Position numbers and translations under genes: made by a program. The notes below the pieces were generated by a model that made no database searches, had not been told where the DNA came from, and worked only from the letters and a program-made list of their open reading frames with translations. From positions 5,634,001-5,698,000 of the forward strand of contig OW799233.1 of assembly GCA_941918925.1 (NCBI GenBank): DNA of 64,000 bases, read 5' to 3'. Positions 12,760 to 25,260 of the stretch are shown piece by piece. The first letter of the stretch is position 1, and the number at the start of each line of letters is the position of its first letter. The DNA is from Phyto melanocephala. Its lineage: Eukaryota > Arthropoda > Insecta > Diptera > Rhinophoridae.

Positions 12760-13376
12760 TCTATATATATAAAAGTGAAACTCTGTGTGTTTGTGAGTGT
12801 GTGTGTGTTAGCTATAGACTCCGAAACTGTTAAACCGATCGGGCTCAAACTTTGGTAAGTTGTTGTACACATACCAGGGAGTGTTTATGGGTAGAAAAAA
12901 GTGGGCGGGGCTACGCCCATAAAAAAAAGTTATAATTTTGAGGTATTTGTACTGGACTGATTTTTCTAAAACTTTGCACACATATTGAGCTGTCATGACT
13001 TTATGATTTCGTGATTAGAAAAGTGGGCATAAAAAATAGTTATAATTTTGAGGTACTTGCACTGGACCGATTTTTCTGAAACTTTGCACACACATTGAGC
13101 TGTCATGACTATACAATTTCGTGATTAGAAAAGTGGGCAGTGCCACGCCCATAAAAAAAAATATCACTTTTCAGCTACTTAAGCATCACTGATTTTTCTG
13201 AAACTTTTCACACACATATTGAGCTGGCATGACTATACAGTTTCGTAATTAGAAAAGTGGGCAGTGCCACGCTAAAAAAGTTATAATTTTTAGCCTTGCA
13301 CTTGATATTCGATTAAACTTCAGAGTGCAATTAAAATGCATGAAGGGGCGTAGCAACGCGCGCCGGGATTGGCTAG
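12760..13376 (+). mobile_element. Complete non-autonomous Helitron
   Basis: The element starts TCTATATATATAAAAG at 12760 and ends CTAG at 13373-13376, with host A at 12759 and T at 13377. TC...CTRR termini and insertion between A and T are the Helitron hallmarks. A short GC-rich hairpin (GCGT/ACGC with a four-base loop, 13348-13359) and a CGCGCGCCGGG run lie just upstream of the 3' end, as expected. There is no Rep/helicase, so it depends on another copy. The interior is a tandem array (separate entry). Length 617 bp. Intact ends suggest fairly recent insertion. Confidence 0.88.
12898..13310 (+). repeat. Tandem repeat inside the Helitron
   Basis: About three and a half units of 111-123 bp. 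Each runs from a GTGGGC block through GATTTTTCT, GAAACTTTGCACAC, TTGAGCTG and CATGACT to TTAGAAAA. Units begin near 12901, 13022, 13133 and 13256. They differ by substitutions and small deletions, so the array is older than the most recent insertion event. Confidence 0.8.
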
Positions 13377-14050
13377 TACTTTATAAACATGATAAGAGAA
13401 TTTCGATATTAGACTATTTAAAAAACAAGATTAGTTGATAATCGAAACTTAAAGGAAATCTATAGGAACAATTATGTTTTGGGGTTTCTTACTGTTTCAT
13501 GACCGGCAATCTGGTGGCATAATCATGCTAAGCAGATAGTCAGAAGCTTAAAGAACTTAATTTGTTTATTACTACTAAATATTATTGTAATATGGCCCTA
13601 TGCTCCACACTGCAATGACGAGAATGAATATATATATATTATTGTACTATTTTTTTTTTTTTTAATTTATATTTTCGTTTTTGTCTTAAATCTTAAAAAT
13701 CTCAAAATATGGGTAAAAAATGGATTTTGGCATATATATACAATTACTTATATGCCAGTAACTTGTAATGTTTTCATACATCAAATTAAAACCTGGGCTT
13801 AAATTCAAACTGTCAATATTCAATTAAAATAAATATTTAAAATAAAATTAATTTCTCGTTAAAATAAGTGAATTTTTTGCAGAAATTTTTTTATATTTTT
13901 TTTAAATATTTATTTGCGACATATCAGCTATTTTTGTTTGTATCAAAAACTAAGACATTTTTACACTACTCTCCGAAATATAAATTATTTAATTTTCTCT
14001 AAATGATTATTTTAAGTTCCTTTTTTTATGGTGTTGTTATTGCATCCATT
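13377..14050. other. Non-coding tract
   Basis: AT-rich sequence with a short TA run near 13630; nothing else recognised. Confidence 0.5.
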
Positions 14051-14450
14051 GCAATACTCTTCACCTGTAGTGCCCAAGGTTATATATAAATTTGTCCTTC
14101 CGTTTGTAATTTCTACAATATTTATATCCGACCCGATATTTTTTGAAAGCTTATAGAAGCCGATTAAGCAATTTCAGTCTGTTCGTGTGTTAGTTGATAT
14201 GAACTTATGGAAGCAACTAAATGTTCATGAATACAAAAAGTAAAATCCAAAATGCCGAAAATTTATTTCTTAACCCTATCAAATTGATGGACTTGAAGAG
14301 TTGAATACCGTTAGCTACGTAAAAATTTAAAATGTAAACTGGAGTCGAAATGACAAAGAAAAATGGTGCATAACTTGAAATCTAGGTTAAGTTACGATGT
14401 GGTAATTTTGATGAAGGGTATAATCGAATATAGCACTCTTCTTTATTTTT
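14051..14450 (+). mobile_element. Diverged short DINE-like copy
   Basis: Opens with ATACTCTTCACCTGTAGTGC and a TTTGTCCTTCCGTTTG block, keeps the GAAAGCTTAT block and a remnant CAGTCTGTTCG of the (GTCY) core, and ends with GAAGGGTATAATCGAATATAG. The central A/T cassette is missing and the 3' hairpin has lost one arm, so this is an old, internally deleted copy. Confidence 0.7.
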
Positions 14451-14954
14451 GTTTTATAAAATTTGTTTTCTTCACCAAACATTATTAGCTATTTTTCTAT
14501 TAAATATTTTCGACAATTATTAAGTTTATTAAGATAAAAACGTATTTTTTTATTTTAAAAAAACATGTTTATTTCCAGGTAAAATATAAATTTGGCTTTT
14601 AAACTCCATCTGAAATTGGTAGAATTATAAAACATTTTATTAGAACACAATTTTTTATTTTTTTTTTAAATAGAGCTTAATACTGCTGAAGTATTCACCG
14701 ATTTTCTAAAGACTGGTTTTCCTTTTAAAAAATGTTTTAAAAATTTCATGACGAAATTATTCGTCTTGCGTATCACTTCATGATATCTGGGAAGAGATCT
14801 AAATATGTATATGGGAGTTGAATTTTTTTTACTCATTTTGCAGCTTATTTCTTCATTATATCTAAAGGTTCATTATCAACAGATTCTGTGATTACTAAAA
14901 CAACATATGGTGAACTAAAACTCTTTAATCAAAACAGTTTATATATAACTAAAG

Positions 14955-15797
14955 CATGATTTTTTAAGAGCTATGGGAAAGTTGAAAAAAAAACATAAAA
15001 TTCATGCAAATGTTGACTGTGACTGCGCCTCAAATGGTCCATCCGTTTAGTCCAACTTTGGCATACTCTTTCCAACATTTCGGCCGGTATCTCATAAATA
15101 AATTATTCAATGTTGTCTTCCAATGCGTTCATTGAAGCCGGGCATGTGTGTATAGACATGAACTTTAACAGAGCTCCACAAAAAATAGTCTAAGAGCGGT
15201 AAATGGCACGATGTAGGCGGCCAATTGACCGATTCCGAACGTGAAATAAAATGTTCACCGAACTCGCCTCTCAATAAGTCCATTGTTAAACGTGCTATGT
15301 GGTATGTGGCACCGTCTTGTTGAAAAGACATGTCATGCAAGTCAAGCTCTTGCATTTTGGGCAAAAAAAAAAGTTGGATATCATCTCACGGCAGCGCTCA
15401 CCATTCACAGTTACGTTACGATTCGCATCATCTTTGAATAAGTACGGTCCAATGATGCCACCAGCCCATAAACCGCACCAAACTGTGACTTTTTCTGGAT
15501 GCATTGGTAGCTCTTGCAATGCTTCTGGCTGATCTTCACTCCAAAATCGACAATTCTGCTTATTAACTTACCCATTGAGCCAAAAATGAGCTTTGTCGCT
15601 GAACTTTCTTAACAGAGCACGCATTTTGATAATAAAATTCAAAAATTTGCAAGCGTTGTTCGTTTGTAAGACGATCCATGGTTAAATTATAGACCAAACT
15701 GAGGATGTTTGACAGTGAAACAAAAAACGAAACGTGCGTCAGCTGTTTAAACCAGTGATGTCAAAAAGATAATAGCTAAAAAATCACACTTTACGTT
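14955..15797 (-). mobile_element. Internally deleted DD41D-type mariner element
   Basis: About 840 bp with imperfect TIRs: GATTTTTTAAGAGCTAT near 14958-14976 and, inverted, a GATTTTTTAGCTAT-like block near 15770-15795. Transposase sequence fills the inside on the minus strand (next entry). The length is well short of a usual 1.3-kb mariner because the middle of the gene is deleted. With TIRs present but a broken transposase, it could at most be mobilised in trans. Confidence 0.75.
14990..15679 (-). pseudogene. Mariner transposase with all three catalytic Asp blocks, broken
   Basis: Starts at the ATG complementary to 15677-15679 with MDRLTNEQRLQIFEFYYQN, the N-terminal helix-turn-helix region. 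About 26 codons in, a deletion joins it out of frame to FSDKAHFWLNG (first Asp at 15595-15597). MHPEKVTVWCGLWAGGIIGP follows. QQDGAT carries the second Asp (15314-15316) and LLDYFLW the third (15188-15190), with 41 residues between them; DD41D is known from the rosa group of fly mariners. The C-terminus (EIPAEMLERVCQSWTKR) is readable to about 14990. A second frameshift lies in a run of A near 15363-15372, and a stop follows FWLNG. The usual CDL motif is CHL here. Confidence 0.85.
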
Positions 15798-18700
15798 ACA
15801 AACGATAAATCAGTTTAAAAAAAACAAATTCACTTATAATAATCAAACAGAAAAATAGTTTCATATCCCAGGTATTATTTTTTCGCCGTTTATTGTAATT
15901 TAGTAAATTATTTTATTCAATCAAATATTATCTATAAAAAAAAACAATTATCTAAATACCCTAAAAAGATATTTTTGATTGTTTACCTTCTTAAGTGTCA
16001 CCGAGCACAGTGGTACCTTTTAAAGAAAAAATGGCAATATAGATGTAACTGCCAAACTATTAATCCGAACTACATGAAATAAGCTTTTTCAATCGTTGCA
16101 TTATAAGATACCATGTGTCGGTGCATGTAAGCTCTACAATTCAAAGCAAATTTTTCAGTCTCGGGTGTAAAAACACTTCGAGGCTTGTAATCTTTTATTT
16201 TCTTAAAGCCTAAACAGTTAAGTATTAAAAATTTTTAATTTTGAAATAATAAGTTCCAAAAATTTTTTAACATTCTTTTCAATATTTTAAAGATTTTTCT
16301 TTTAAATTTATTATCTGTTTTTTTTTTCTTAAAAAAAAGACTTGGAATTCTTCTATATAAAAAACTTTTTGTATATGCAGCCTACTACCAGCATTGTTCG
16401 AAAGCTACACATTAAAAAATAGTCTTGTTCATGTGCGCAAAATTTATATATACTTTTTTTTAATTTTTGTTATGAAATAATTCATATATTTATAAATAAA
16501 TAATAAGTAAGTAATTCAAAGCGTTTAAGAAAAGCAATTTAAGAAGAAAAAAACACAAACCTTGAGAGGAATAGTTTTTGTTGCAAAGAACAACAACATA
16601 TTTATTACGGAATTTTAAAATTTTTTATCACAATTTCTTACAGGCTTCTTAACCTTTCAAATTTTTAAAAATTTTTTATATATCGCTCATAAGTCAAAAA
16701 AATATTTTTGTTTAATTTGAAAACCCAAAAAAAAATATTTATTTAAAGCTGCAATTAATCACCAATTTATATGAAAAATAATGAAAATCATTAACCCAGT
16801 TGGCAACGAATGGTTGCTATCGTAAAGTGACCTATAAGTCTGTAAATATTTTATTATTAATAGTAAGTTATTAAAAGGTACACCATTTTGTTTACAGTAC
16901 TTTTCTATTGTGCAATTAAAACATCGAATATGACCTTGAGCTCAAATATTCAAATAAATCATAAATAATACTCATTTGCCCTTAAATCACCATTAATTCT
17001 TTAGTTCAAATAATAAATCTTATGAATAGATAAATTATAAAAATTAATATGATTAACTTTTCTCGCTAAGCTAAGTTAATAATTCTAAATAAATTAATTT
17101 TTAATGGCATAAACGAAAATGATTTTAATATTATTTGCGTTGGTATTAAAAGAATTTTTCCCCCTGGATATAAGCCTTGATAATAATTCTCCTCTGTGTG
17201 TTTAAAAAAAAAACACTAAAGATTTAAAAACAACGACAAGAAACATAAGCACTTCATATAAATTTTTGGCAAGCGGCTGGAGGCAAAGCAAAAGAAAAAA
17301 AAATTGAAATTTATCCTCTTACATTTTATTAAGTTTAATAAAACATCATGCTTTATTATACGCTTTTGGTTGTTGTATGAATTTGTGTCTGTGTTTCAGT
17401 TTTGGTTCATCGTCACATCCAGTTGCGACACCAACGACTGTTTGATTCCCTGCCTACATCGTCTTTTGACCTGCAGACAGAATCAAACTTATTGTATCTG
17501 TGTACGTTGTTATTGTTAAAGCTGTACTTGTCATTGTCGTTTCGTTGCCATTACCGCTGTTATTCTGTTATGGTGTCCTGCGGCGGCTTTCAATCTTTTT
17601 CATTCATTTATCCATTTTAATGTTGACAGTTAAAGGCCTCAAGTTTTTTTAGCATGTAACGACATTGTAATATGCAAATGTATATGTGTGTTCTTTTACA
17701 ACCTCTCTTATTTAAAAAGAAGTGCTACATTTAACACGCTGTTTGCCTTTTTAACATGTCTCAGTGTCACTATTTCTTTCACCACTACCACAGCAATACT
17801 TCAACAACGGGAAACAAGTGTATGTTAAATTCATAGTATTGTTACTGTTGATTTTTCTGTCATCAGTGTTAAAATTAACCCTGTTTTGCAGAAATAAAAA
17901 AAAACTTTCCTTTTACATGTCATCTGGCAAAGCATACACGCACTTATACAGCCAAAGGTGTTGTATTGCCTGCTGACAACAACAAGTCATTTCAATATAC
18001 CTGAAGCTACCAACACATAAATAAACTTCAACAATCACATATTAACTTGGTATAAGAGCAAAAACAAAACAAAATAAAAAAGGTCATATAAAACGTGATG
18101 AAAGTTAATTTAAGTTTAACACCTCTCCATCTCCCGCACACTCACAACTCGTACAAATGTCAAACAATCTCCCTTCAAAAATCGCATTATTAGAGTTATA
18201 ACAACAAGAACAACTAAAGTCGACAAACGTTGTCAGTCGGCTAGGTTGACTATTTGTTAGTGGAAATGTGAACGTGATGTTGCTGTTGCTGTGCTTATAC
18301 ATGTGTGTGTATATATTTGTGTATGAGTAGCATATTGATGTTGGCTTAATCGGCATTAATGTCAATTACACGAAAAGGATACAACATTGACCTTGATGCC
18401 AACCAACTGAAAAAAATTATATTTTTCTATTGATATGAATATTGAAATAAAGGGGATTAAATAAACATCCGAATGACTGATGGCTTTATAATGGGTTAAT
18501 GGGGATGACCTATTCAAGCTTCAAATCATTATACAAAACCGAAAGTTAAAGGGGTGAATTAAATTAATTTTATGATAGAATGTGACAAAACTAAGGATTG
18601 TTATTTAAATATAAACCAAATTTTTAGATTATTTTAGATGTCATTTTGAAAAGGTTGTTTATGAATTTATTAAACACCTCAAATATGAAATCTAAATTGT

Positions 18701-18886
18701 AGGCAGGAGGAAAACAATAACTTGAATTAAAAATTCTTAGACTTTTAATCTGAAGAAATCTGGAAACACAGTTGTCCAAAAATTAATTATTTTTTAAAAA
18801 TTCACATACTGAAAAAGATTGGTGTAAAACAAATACAAACTTGAGCAAAATTTCCAGTTTCTAAAAATTTTGCAGTTAAATTTAAG
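15798..18886. other. AT-rich tract with no recognised gene
   Basis: Long non-coding stretch. Open frames at 17304-17519, 17402-17620, 17764-17976 and 18105-18365 (minus) overlap one another or are low-complexity and show no domain. No repeat family recognised. Confidence 0.5.
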
Positions 18887-19445
18887 CAGTTAACTAGAAA
18901 TAAAATCAACCTTATTAAAAATTTCATAATGAATGATGAAGCTCACTTTCATTTTAGTGGCTTTGTTAGTAAGCAGAACATTCGAATCTGGGGTTCTGAA
19001 TATCCAGAAACCACTCATTGACGCCTTTTGCACCCAATAAGGTGTACAGCATGGCACTATATCCGAAAATATCATTTGGCCTTACTTGTTTAAAAATTAA
19101 TATTTAAATCCTGTAACCGTAACTGGAAAGTGCTATTGGTTAATGATAAATCATTTTCTTGTTCTGCTTTGGAGGCAAACATTCGTCATTCGAACGAATC
19201 TGTGGACCAAAACCAAAGCGAACTCGAGTAAAATTTGGATCTTGATAGAATGCTGCAATTTGCCCACTAAGATGTAGTTTCAGTAGGATGAAACAACTGC
19301 ATACCCCGCCTGAGACACAATAGCCAGCGCATTCAACAGATTTGCGGGCATCCGACAATATACGAACAAGCCCGAGATAATCCCTAAACTGCAAGGCCAA
19401 CATATAGTCACAAATGTAATAAGTTGTTATTATATATGCTCTCAA
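18887..19445 (+). pseudogene. Mariner-type transposase fragment
   Basis: The plus strand reads NDEAHFHFSGFVSKQNIRIW and then GSEYPE, the block around the first catalytic Asp. After stops and frame changes a weak VTVTGK block and FQ-stop-DETTAYPA (near 19275-19310) occupy the place of the QQDGATCHTA block. N-terminal and C-terminal parts are missing or unreadable. Open frames on the opposite strand here are shadows. Confidence 0.7.
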
Positions 19446-20687
19446 ATGAGCCCATCATTGCAAAGCTTAAAACTGTAATCATTTAAATGTCATAACATTC
19501 CATACTTAATGTAAAAAAATATCCATTTTGTTTATTCAATTTTTAAACCCCATGGTGACTTATGGTCGACGTTGTAATATTAAAAACTTAATCTAATATA
19601 ATAAAGTGAAGTAAGTAATAAAGATCAAAATTCTTTTGGATAAATTCATTATGTATAAATAACATTTTATTACAGAGTACCTTGATTTATTAATTTTGGC
19701 AAATATTTTATTCATGCATATAATAAAACTAAGTCTCTAAATCATGGCCTTGATTATCCTTATTGAAGAAGAATAGAACATTATTAAAGAAATGAAAAAG
19801 TTAGTAAATTTCTTTTGAGGATTTCTTTTATATTATGTTACCTTTTAATTTAATACAAGTGCTTTTTGAGAAACCATTGTACTACCTTGGATGACATTTA
19901 AAGGCAAACATATTTACATTGTCACATTTTCAAGCTATTTACAACAAAAGAAGCCTCAGGGCACCCAACTACCCAACCATAGACACGATGTTCTTTGAAG
20001 CAACAAACTCATTGTCATCATAGTTATAATGCTTAATGTGCACATTAAAAACCATTGAGGGAAAAGTAGATATATACAAACAGCAACAGGAAGAATAGAA
20101 ATACATCTTTAAGAAAAGAAAGAAATAAAAAATTTATTTATAAATTTTTTCCTACACTCTTTTTCAAGGATTTTTCCATTTTGTGCCTGTCATAACACAT
20201 GGACCTCTCTCCGAAGGCATTATTTAGATTTATTTATTTCTTTAATACAATCTGAAGTTGTGAGAGAGAAAAAGGAGCACATATGCATGAATACAATGCA
20301 TCAAATATTAAAAACACCATTTTGTGCACACGTATACATGTATATACATCCAGATAAGACACACATATAAACATGTTGATTTTTGTACTAACACCAGGAT
20401 ATTGGAGATGTTGCTGTTCTCATACATACATCTTAACGTAAGTATGTAAGTTAGCGAGTGTGTTAGAGTGACTGTTTATACATCAACTTAAGAAAACACA
20501 TTTATTGCAAGTACAGTGTAATTGTGTGTTGTTTGAGTTTTTCTTCATATGTGCATATGTGTGTGTGTATATAATTTTCTATGCACGACTACAATGTCAT
20601 TTCCAATCTGTAGACAACAATCACAAAAACGAATGAAACAGACATCAGTTTAAAGATAAAATCAACAAAAAAAACTTTTAACACAAC
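19446..20687. other. AT-rich tract with no recognised gene
   Basis: Nothing recognised besides short CA/TG and ATACAT runs. Confidence 0.5.
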
Positions 20688-21363
20688 CAAGTAACAGTGC
20701 TATATTCGGCCGTGCCGAATCTTATATACCCTTCACAACGTGTAGTCATGCAATAACAATTGTTTGTATCACCATTCATCTCATACATGTAAAAAACATA
20801 CCAAAAAAAAAATTACAAAAAAATATTAAAAAAAAAAAATTTTAAAAAATTAAAAAAAAAATCTTAAAAAATTAAAAAAAAATTTTAAAGAATTAAAAAA
20901 AAAATAAAAAAAAAAAATTTTAAAAAAATAATAAAATATAAATAATATATTAAATAATCTCAAATAAAATTTTTTTGGCTCAGCTGGAATTCGGTGCCAC
21001 GTTTACTTTAACCAGTATGTATGTAGGTTGTTGTTGTAATTATGAAAAAAAAACGAGATGGTCGTGGTTTTTTGCTCATATCTCAGAAAGTTATGGGGCG
21101 ATTGTGCTGAATTTCAATAGCGATTCATTCCTGGATATTTCCAAGAGATTGATACCATATAGAGATATGAGGAACATATAGTTGCTTCTAAAAGTTGATT
21201 TCAACCAACAGACGGACAGACGGTCAGGGCTTAATCAACTCCTCTATTCATAAGCTTTCAGAAAATATATTCTTTATGGGGTCGGAAATGAAAACTGTAG
21301 AAATTTCACACGGAATGACAAACCTATATATACCCTTTTTTACTTTTTTGTGAAGGGTATAAA
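20688..21363 (-). mobile_element. DINE-1/mini-me-like element, copy A3, inverted cassette
   Basis: Reverse-oriented copy of the family at 1651-2412. In plus-strand order: hairpin end (ATTCGGC CGT GCCGAAT near 20712-20728), A/T-rich centre, GGCTCAGCTGGAATTCG block at about 20977, then the 5' half with only three (GTCY) units. Its outer halves are colinear with copies A1, A2 and A4, but the central A/T cassette, from the ACATGTAAAAAACAT block to the CTGGTTAAAG block, is inverted relative to them. Confidence 0.87.
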
Positions 21364-21840
21364 AAAAAATAGAAAACATGGAACTAAAAAACTTCAAATG
21401 TAAACACATGCGACACATACCACTGCACATCACAACTTATTTCGACGTGTATGAGGGCAGCTCTAACAACAAGAAATACTAAAGGAAGTGCAAAATAAAA
21501 ATTGAAACTTTGTTATGTTTAATGTATGCCACTTGATGTATATAAATCTGTGACATGAAAAACAAATACACACTCTAAGAGAAAGAGAAAAGTAAAGTAA
21601 TACGATAAAAAAAAATCGCATTAAAATCATTATTCATATCAATGATTGCACACACACACACATACTCATAGATGTTTTCATTATCACATATGGTTATATT
21701 TTTAAACTGATGTACCATTAGTCGAGGAAAAAAGTAAGCTTACAGTCAAATAAACAAATGTAATCGTGCTGCACATTATTAAGTAGACTTTTGTTCAAAA
21801 CAAACTTTGATTTTTAATTCTTTATTATTTTGTATAAGAT

Positions 21841-22460
21841 TGACGTAGTCTTTGTCACAAAATCTATTTTTAATAGGAGTACTAGTTTCTAATACTACAT
21901 TATAGCTTTTTCTTAAAGATATAGTTTTTAGTAGAAGACATTGCTTGAAATATCAAACAATATTTTAACTAAAAGATTTTAGATTTTAACATCAGACGTA
22001 GTCTTTAATTTAGAATATAGAATTTAGTAGACAACGTAGTGTTAACGTATAAGAGGTATTGTTTAGTAGAATATGTAGTAATTTGTCATAGTCTAGGTAT
22101 AAGTTTAGTATTTAATATAAGATGTAATATCGATGCCTTACTTCCTCAACCTCGTATCTTAAAAAATACGGTTTTGACTTTTTCATATTAAACGATTGTT
22201 TTATGCTTTAACTAAAAAAGATTAGTATATTATTACTAATGATATAAATAACTACAATCAATTCCTTAATAATTGCATTTAAACTTTTAACCAAACACCG
22301 AAGTATAAAAAGATGAACCGTTTTTTTGTCTCTCCTGAAAAACTTAATTTTTTAAGATACGAGGTTGAGGAAGTAAGGCATCGATATTTAGCATCTGATG
22401 TGGTATTAAGTTTTCGACGTAGTCTTAGTTTAAAGTCGTTGTAGGAGGATAATACAGTTC
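21841..22460. repeat. Degenerate short-period array
   Basis: Recurring variants of TTTAGTA followed by AAGACGTAGT appear many times (for example near 21842, 21994, 22033, 22407), with irregular spacing of a few tens of bases. The array is split by the MITE at 22126-22388. A related motif (TTTTAGTATAAGACCTTG) recurs at 46.2-48.4 kb. Confidence 0.5.
22126..22388. mobile_element. MITE with perfect 42-bp terminal inverted repeats
   Basis: The ends at 22126-22167 and 22347-22388 are exact reverse complements, including ATCGATGCCTTACTTCC and CTCAACCTCGTATC. Total length is 263 bp and the interior is non-coding. Long TIRs with a short interior define a MITE. The target-site duplication is not clear (TA is possible), so the superfamily is open. 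Perfect TIRs imply recent insertion. Confidence 0.88.
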
Positions 22461-22743
22461 ACTTGCGATAATAACAACAACTTTAGTATGAAAACTTTTT
22501 TTAATCCATTGACTACTCTGTAACATAAACTAAGTGCAAACGCTCTCAAATATGATTAGCTAACTTCCGTATTAAAATTTAATTCAATTTGGGGATTTCC
22601 CTTGCTATTTGCTTTTAAATTGTCTTCAGCTGTCTAGTCGAATTTCTCAAACGCCCGATTTAGTTAGGGTTCAAATTGAGCTTGAATTCCACAGTCCTTT
22701 TTTATTAATTTATAAATAAATTTAACGCGAAAAAATCCTAAAT

Positions 22744-23215
22744 ATGTATACGAAACAACATCAGTCTTTAACTTTAAAAGAAAACTTAGAAGTTTTAGAA
22801 TATTTATGTGAAGCTGCAAGTGTAACTAATTCAGTGAATAAATTTGAAGAGAAAATCTACATCATGTGAAAGCAAAAACAATTTAAATGCTTTTATTTAA
22901 TACACTAACAACACGTTTGCCAGACTTGGAAAATAAACACTGCGCGACCTAATGCATTAGTTAGACCAATGGTTTTAGAATATGGGAGATAAAAAATTCC
23001 TGTAATCAGGCTATTGTTAACAGAAAATGCCAAAAGCGGGGTTAATAATTACTGATGCTTATGTAGAGGAAAATTTAATAAAACACTAAAGAAGACCGAA
23101 AATGTTGATCATCGACATACGAATGTACTCCGATAGTGAATAGTGAGGGACATTGTAAAGGTGATTGAATAAAAGCAACCACGGAAGATAACCTCAGATC
23201 TTTAAATCGAATAAG
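22744..23215 (+). pseudogene. Possible transposase N-terminal fragments
   Basis: From 22744 a short frame reads MYTKQHQSLTLKENLEVLEY and continues CEAASVTNSVNKFE, which resembles the first helix-turn-helix (CENP-B/pipsqueak type) of Tigger- or Tc1-like transposases. From about 23090 another stretch with RDIVKVIE and QPRKITSDL resembles a second paired-like helix-turn-helix. Stops separate the two. No catalytic region or TIR was found. Identification is weak. Confidence 0.35.
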
Positions 23216-24489
23216 TAAACAATAAATAAAAAAAATTAATACAAGAAACTTCTATTATTATGGGAAAAAAGGAAAACATAAACAATCTTTTAAAAGTGAA
23301 CTGTCTTGGTTTTATTTAGTTCGCCAGTTCACTGTAACATCTGGGTAAAGCTTTTCAATGAAAACGTCATCAGTTATATAAAAATATATTTTTAGTATAG
23401 TGCATAGCATTTAGGATTTATAAAATAGTTGTTGAATGGTTTGAATACTTTAGTATCTGACTAAACTTGTACCTATACCAATTTCAAATCATAGACGTAC
23501 AAAAAACACACTCTCACATGAACACGAATGCTATGAAAAAGTTGCTCTTTCTTTCAAGAAATTGCATGAGCCGCAGGATATTTTAAAATAAACTCAAACA
23601 CATGCAAATGCATTATTTTAAAATATAATTTTTTTACTTGTAATTCAATTATCACAGATATAAAAATAAAAATTACAAAAAAGTTTATCGAAGATTAACT
23701 AACTGAAGATGAGTAATAATTGTATGTGTAATTAGATAAGGAACAAAAAGCTAGGATGATAAATGATAAATAAATTAACATATATCTTCTAGCAACGTAT
23801 TAAGTCTAGCAAATCCAAAGAAATTAATGCAAAAAATTTGCATTTAAATATACATGATAATGTTGAACCCAAAACACATACAAATAATCAAATGAGCCAT
23901 TCACATAAATATTACAGAAGTACAATACACAAGCCTTTGATATTCTCAGCCACAATTGAAACATTAAATTACAAGTTTCTGCTAAGAAACCAATTGTACA
24001 GTAGACATTAAAAAAAATAACAAAAAAATATTTTTTATAATTTATTTTAACTAAATTAAGATTTTATTTTTATTAATCCATCACTTTTCAAAGGTAACGA
24101 CAACAACAAAATTTTTTAATTTACTGTGAAGAGTAGCCAAAAGAAGTTTTAAGCTTGTCACTTTATCTGAACACCACTTTGATGAGGTATGACTAATTGC
24201 AACGTGCACTCAAAGAAGAACCATTCTTGAGGTGATCATAGCAAGGGATCAGTATAAGCTTAAAACTAGAACCATTAAATAATTTCATATAATCATAATA
24301 AAAGTTGGGCCAAAAGTCACTACTGGCCTTGATATTTTTATAACTTTTACGATTATTTATTTTTAATGATTTTTCAGATCACTAATAATCAAAAATATGT
24401 CACTTAAATTACCTTAATTTCAACTTCGCAACCATAAACCAGCTTCAGACCATTTTCCATTACAATTTTTAATATTTGTGGTTGTTATC
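23216..24489. other. AT-rich tract with no recognised gene
   Basis: No coding, RNA or repeat signal recognised. Confidence 0.5.
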
Positions 24490-25260
24490 GAATTTTAACA
24501 ACAACATTTGCAATTGCCTTGGACCTGATCACATAAACTCGCTCCTTTCAATAACAGCAAGAAAAATAGTTGGGTGCAGACAGATCTGGTGTATAAGAGC
24601 TGGAAATTATTTTCTCTCCAAAAATTTGATTTAAAAGTGCCATGATATTTCGAACGGTGTGGGTAGTTCTTGCATGCTGCTAAAACCATATCTTAGGTCT
24701 ATTTCAAGAACAACATATTAAAAATGTTCTATCAACAACAGATCTTGCTCTCCATTTATGGTTACAGTACTTTCATATTCATTTTCGAAGAAGTAAATCC
24801 GAATGATATCTTCAGGTGTACTGACACACTACACTGTATAACTAATGGGATGCAATTGGCTTTTGGATCTGCTAATAAATGAAAATGAGCTTCATCACTC
24901 ATAGTCATATTTTCAATAAAGTTGACTTTAACTCTGGCTAATAGTTTTAATTCACCTCAAATATTTAGAGGTGGCCCATAATATACAACGTGTGAGCAAT
25001 TCCCTATTGAGCAAAACGCGTTCTGGTAGATGTGTCTGGTATTTTGTTTACACTATGCTCCACATGTTCAATATTTTCTGCAGTACGAATTTAACGCGGT
25101 CTACCGGTTCAAGGAAAATCTTATACAGCATCATGTTGGTGTTGACGACGAGCTAAGTAACGAATCATTTCCTCGGAGAGCGAAATTCTGAAATGTCAAC
25201 AATATGCTCTTTGCGTTGAAATAATTGATCGCTCATTTAAATAGCAAAATTCCTTTATTC
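24490..25260 (-). pseudogene. Mariner transposase pseudogene, nearly full span
   Basis: On the minus strand, from high to low coordinate: a weak N-terminal region, IRTAENIEHVEHSVNK with TSTRTRFAQ (linker and second helix-turn-helix, about 25040-25110), MSDEAHFHL (first Asp, about 24890), STVTINGEQ, and DLSAPNYF followed after a stop by KERVYV (third Asp region, where the usual Asp reads Asn, about 24530-24580). Order and spacing fit a single decayed copy with several stops and frameshifts. The fragment at 3.4 kb belongs to the same family. Confidence 0.78.

Noticed and set aside
15299..15532. 77-codon plus-strand open frame
   Set aside because: It is the antisense shadow of the mariner transposase on the minus strand.
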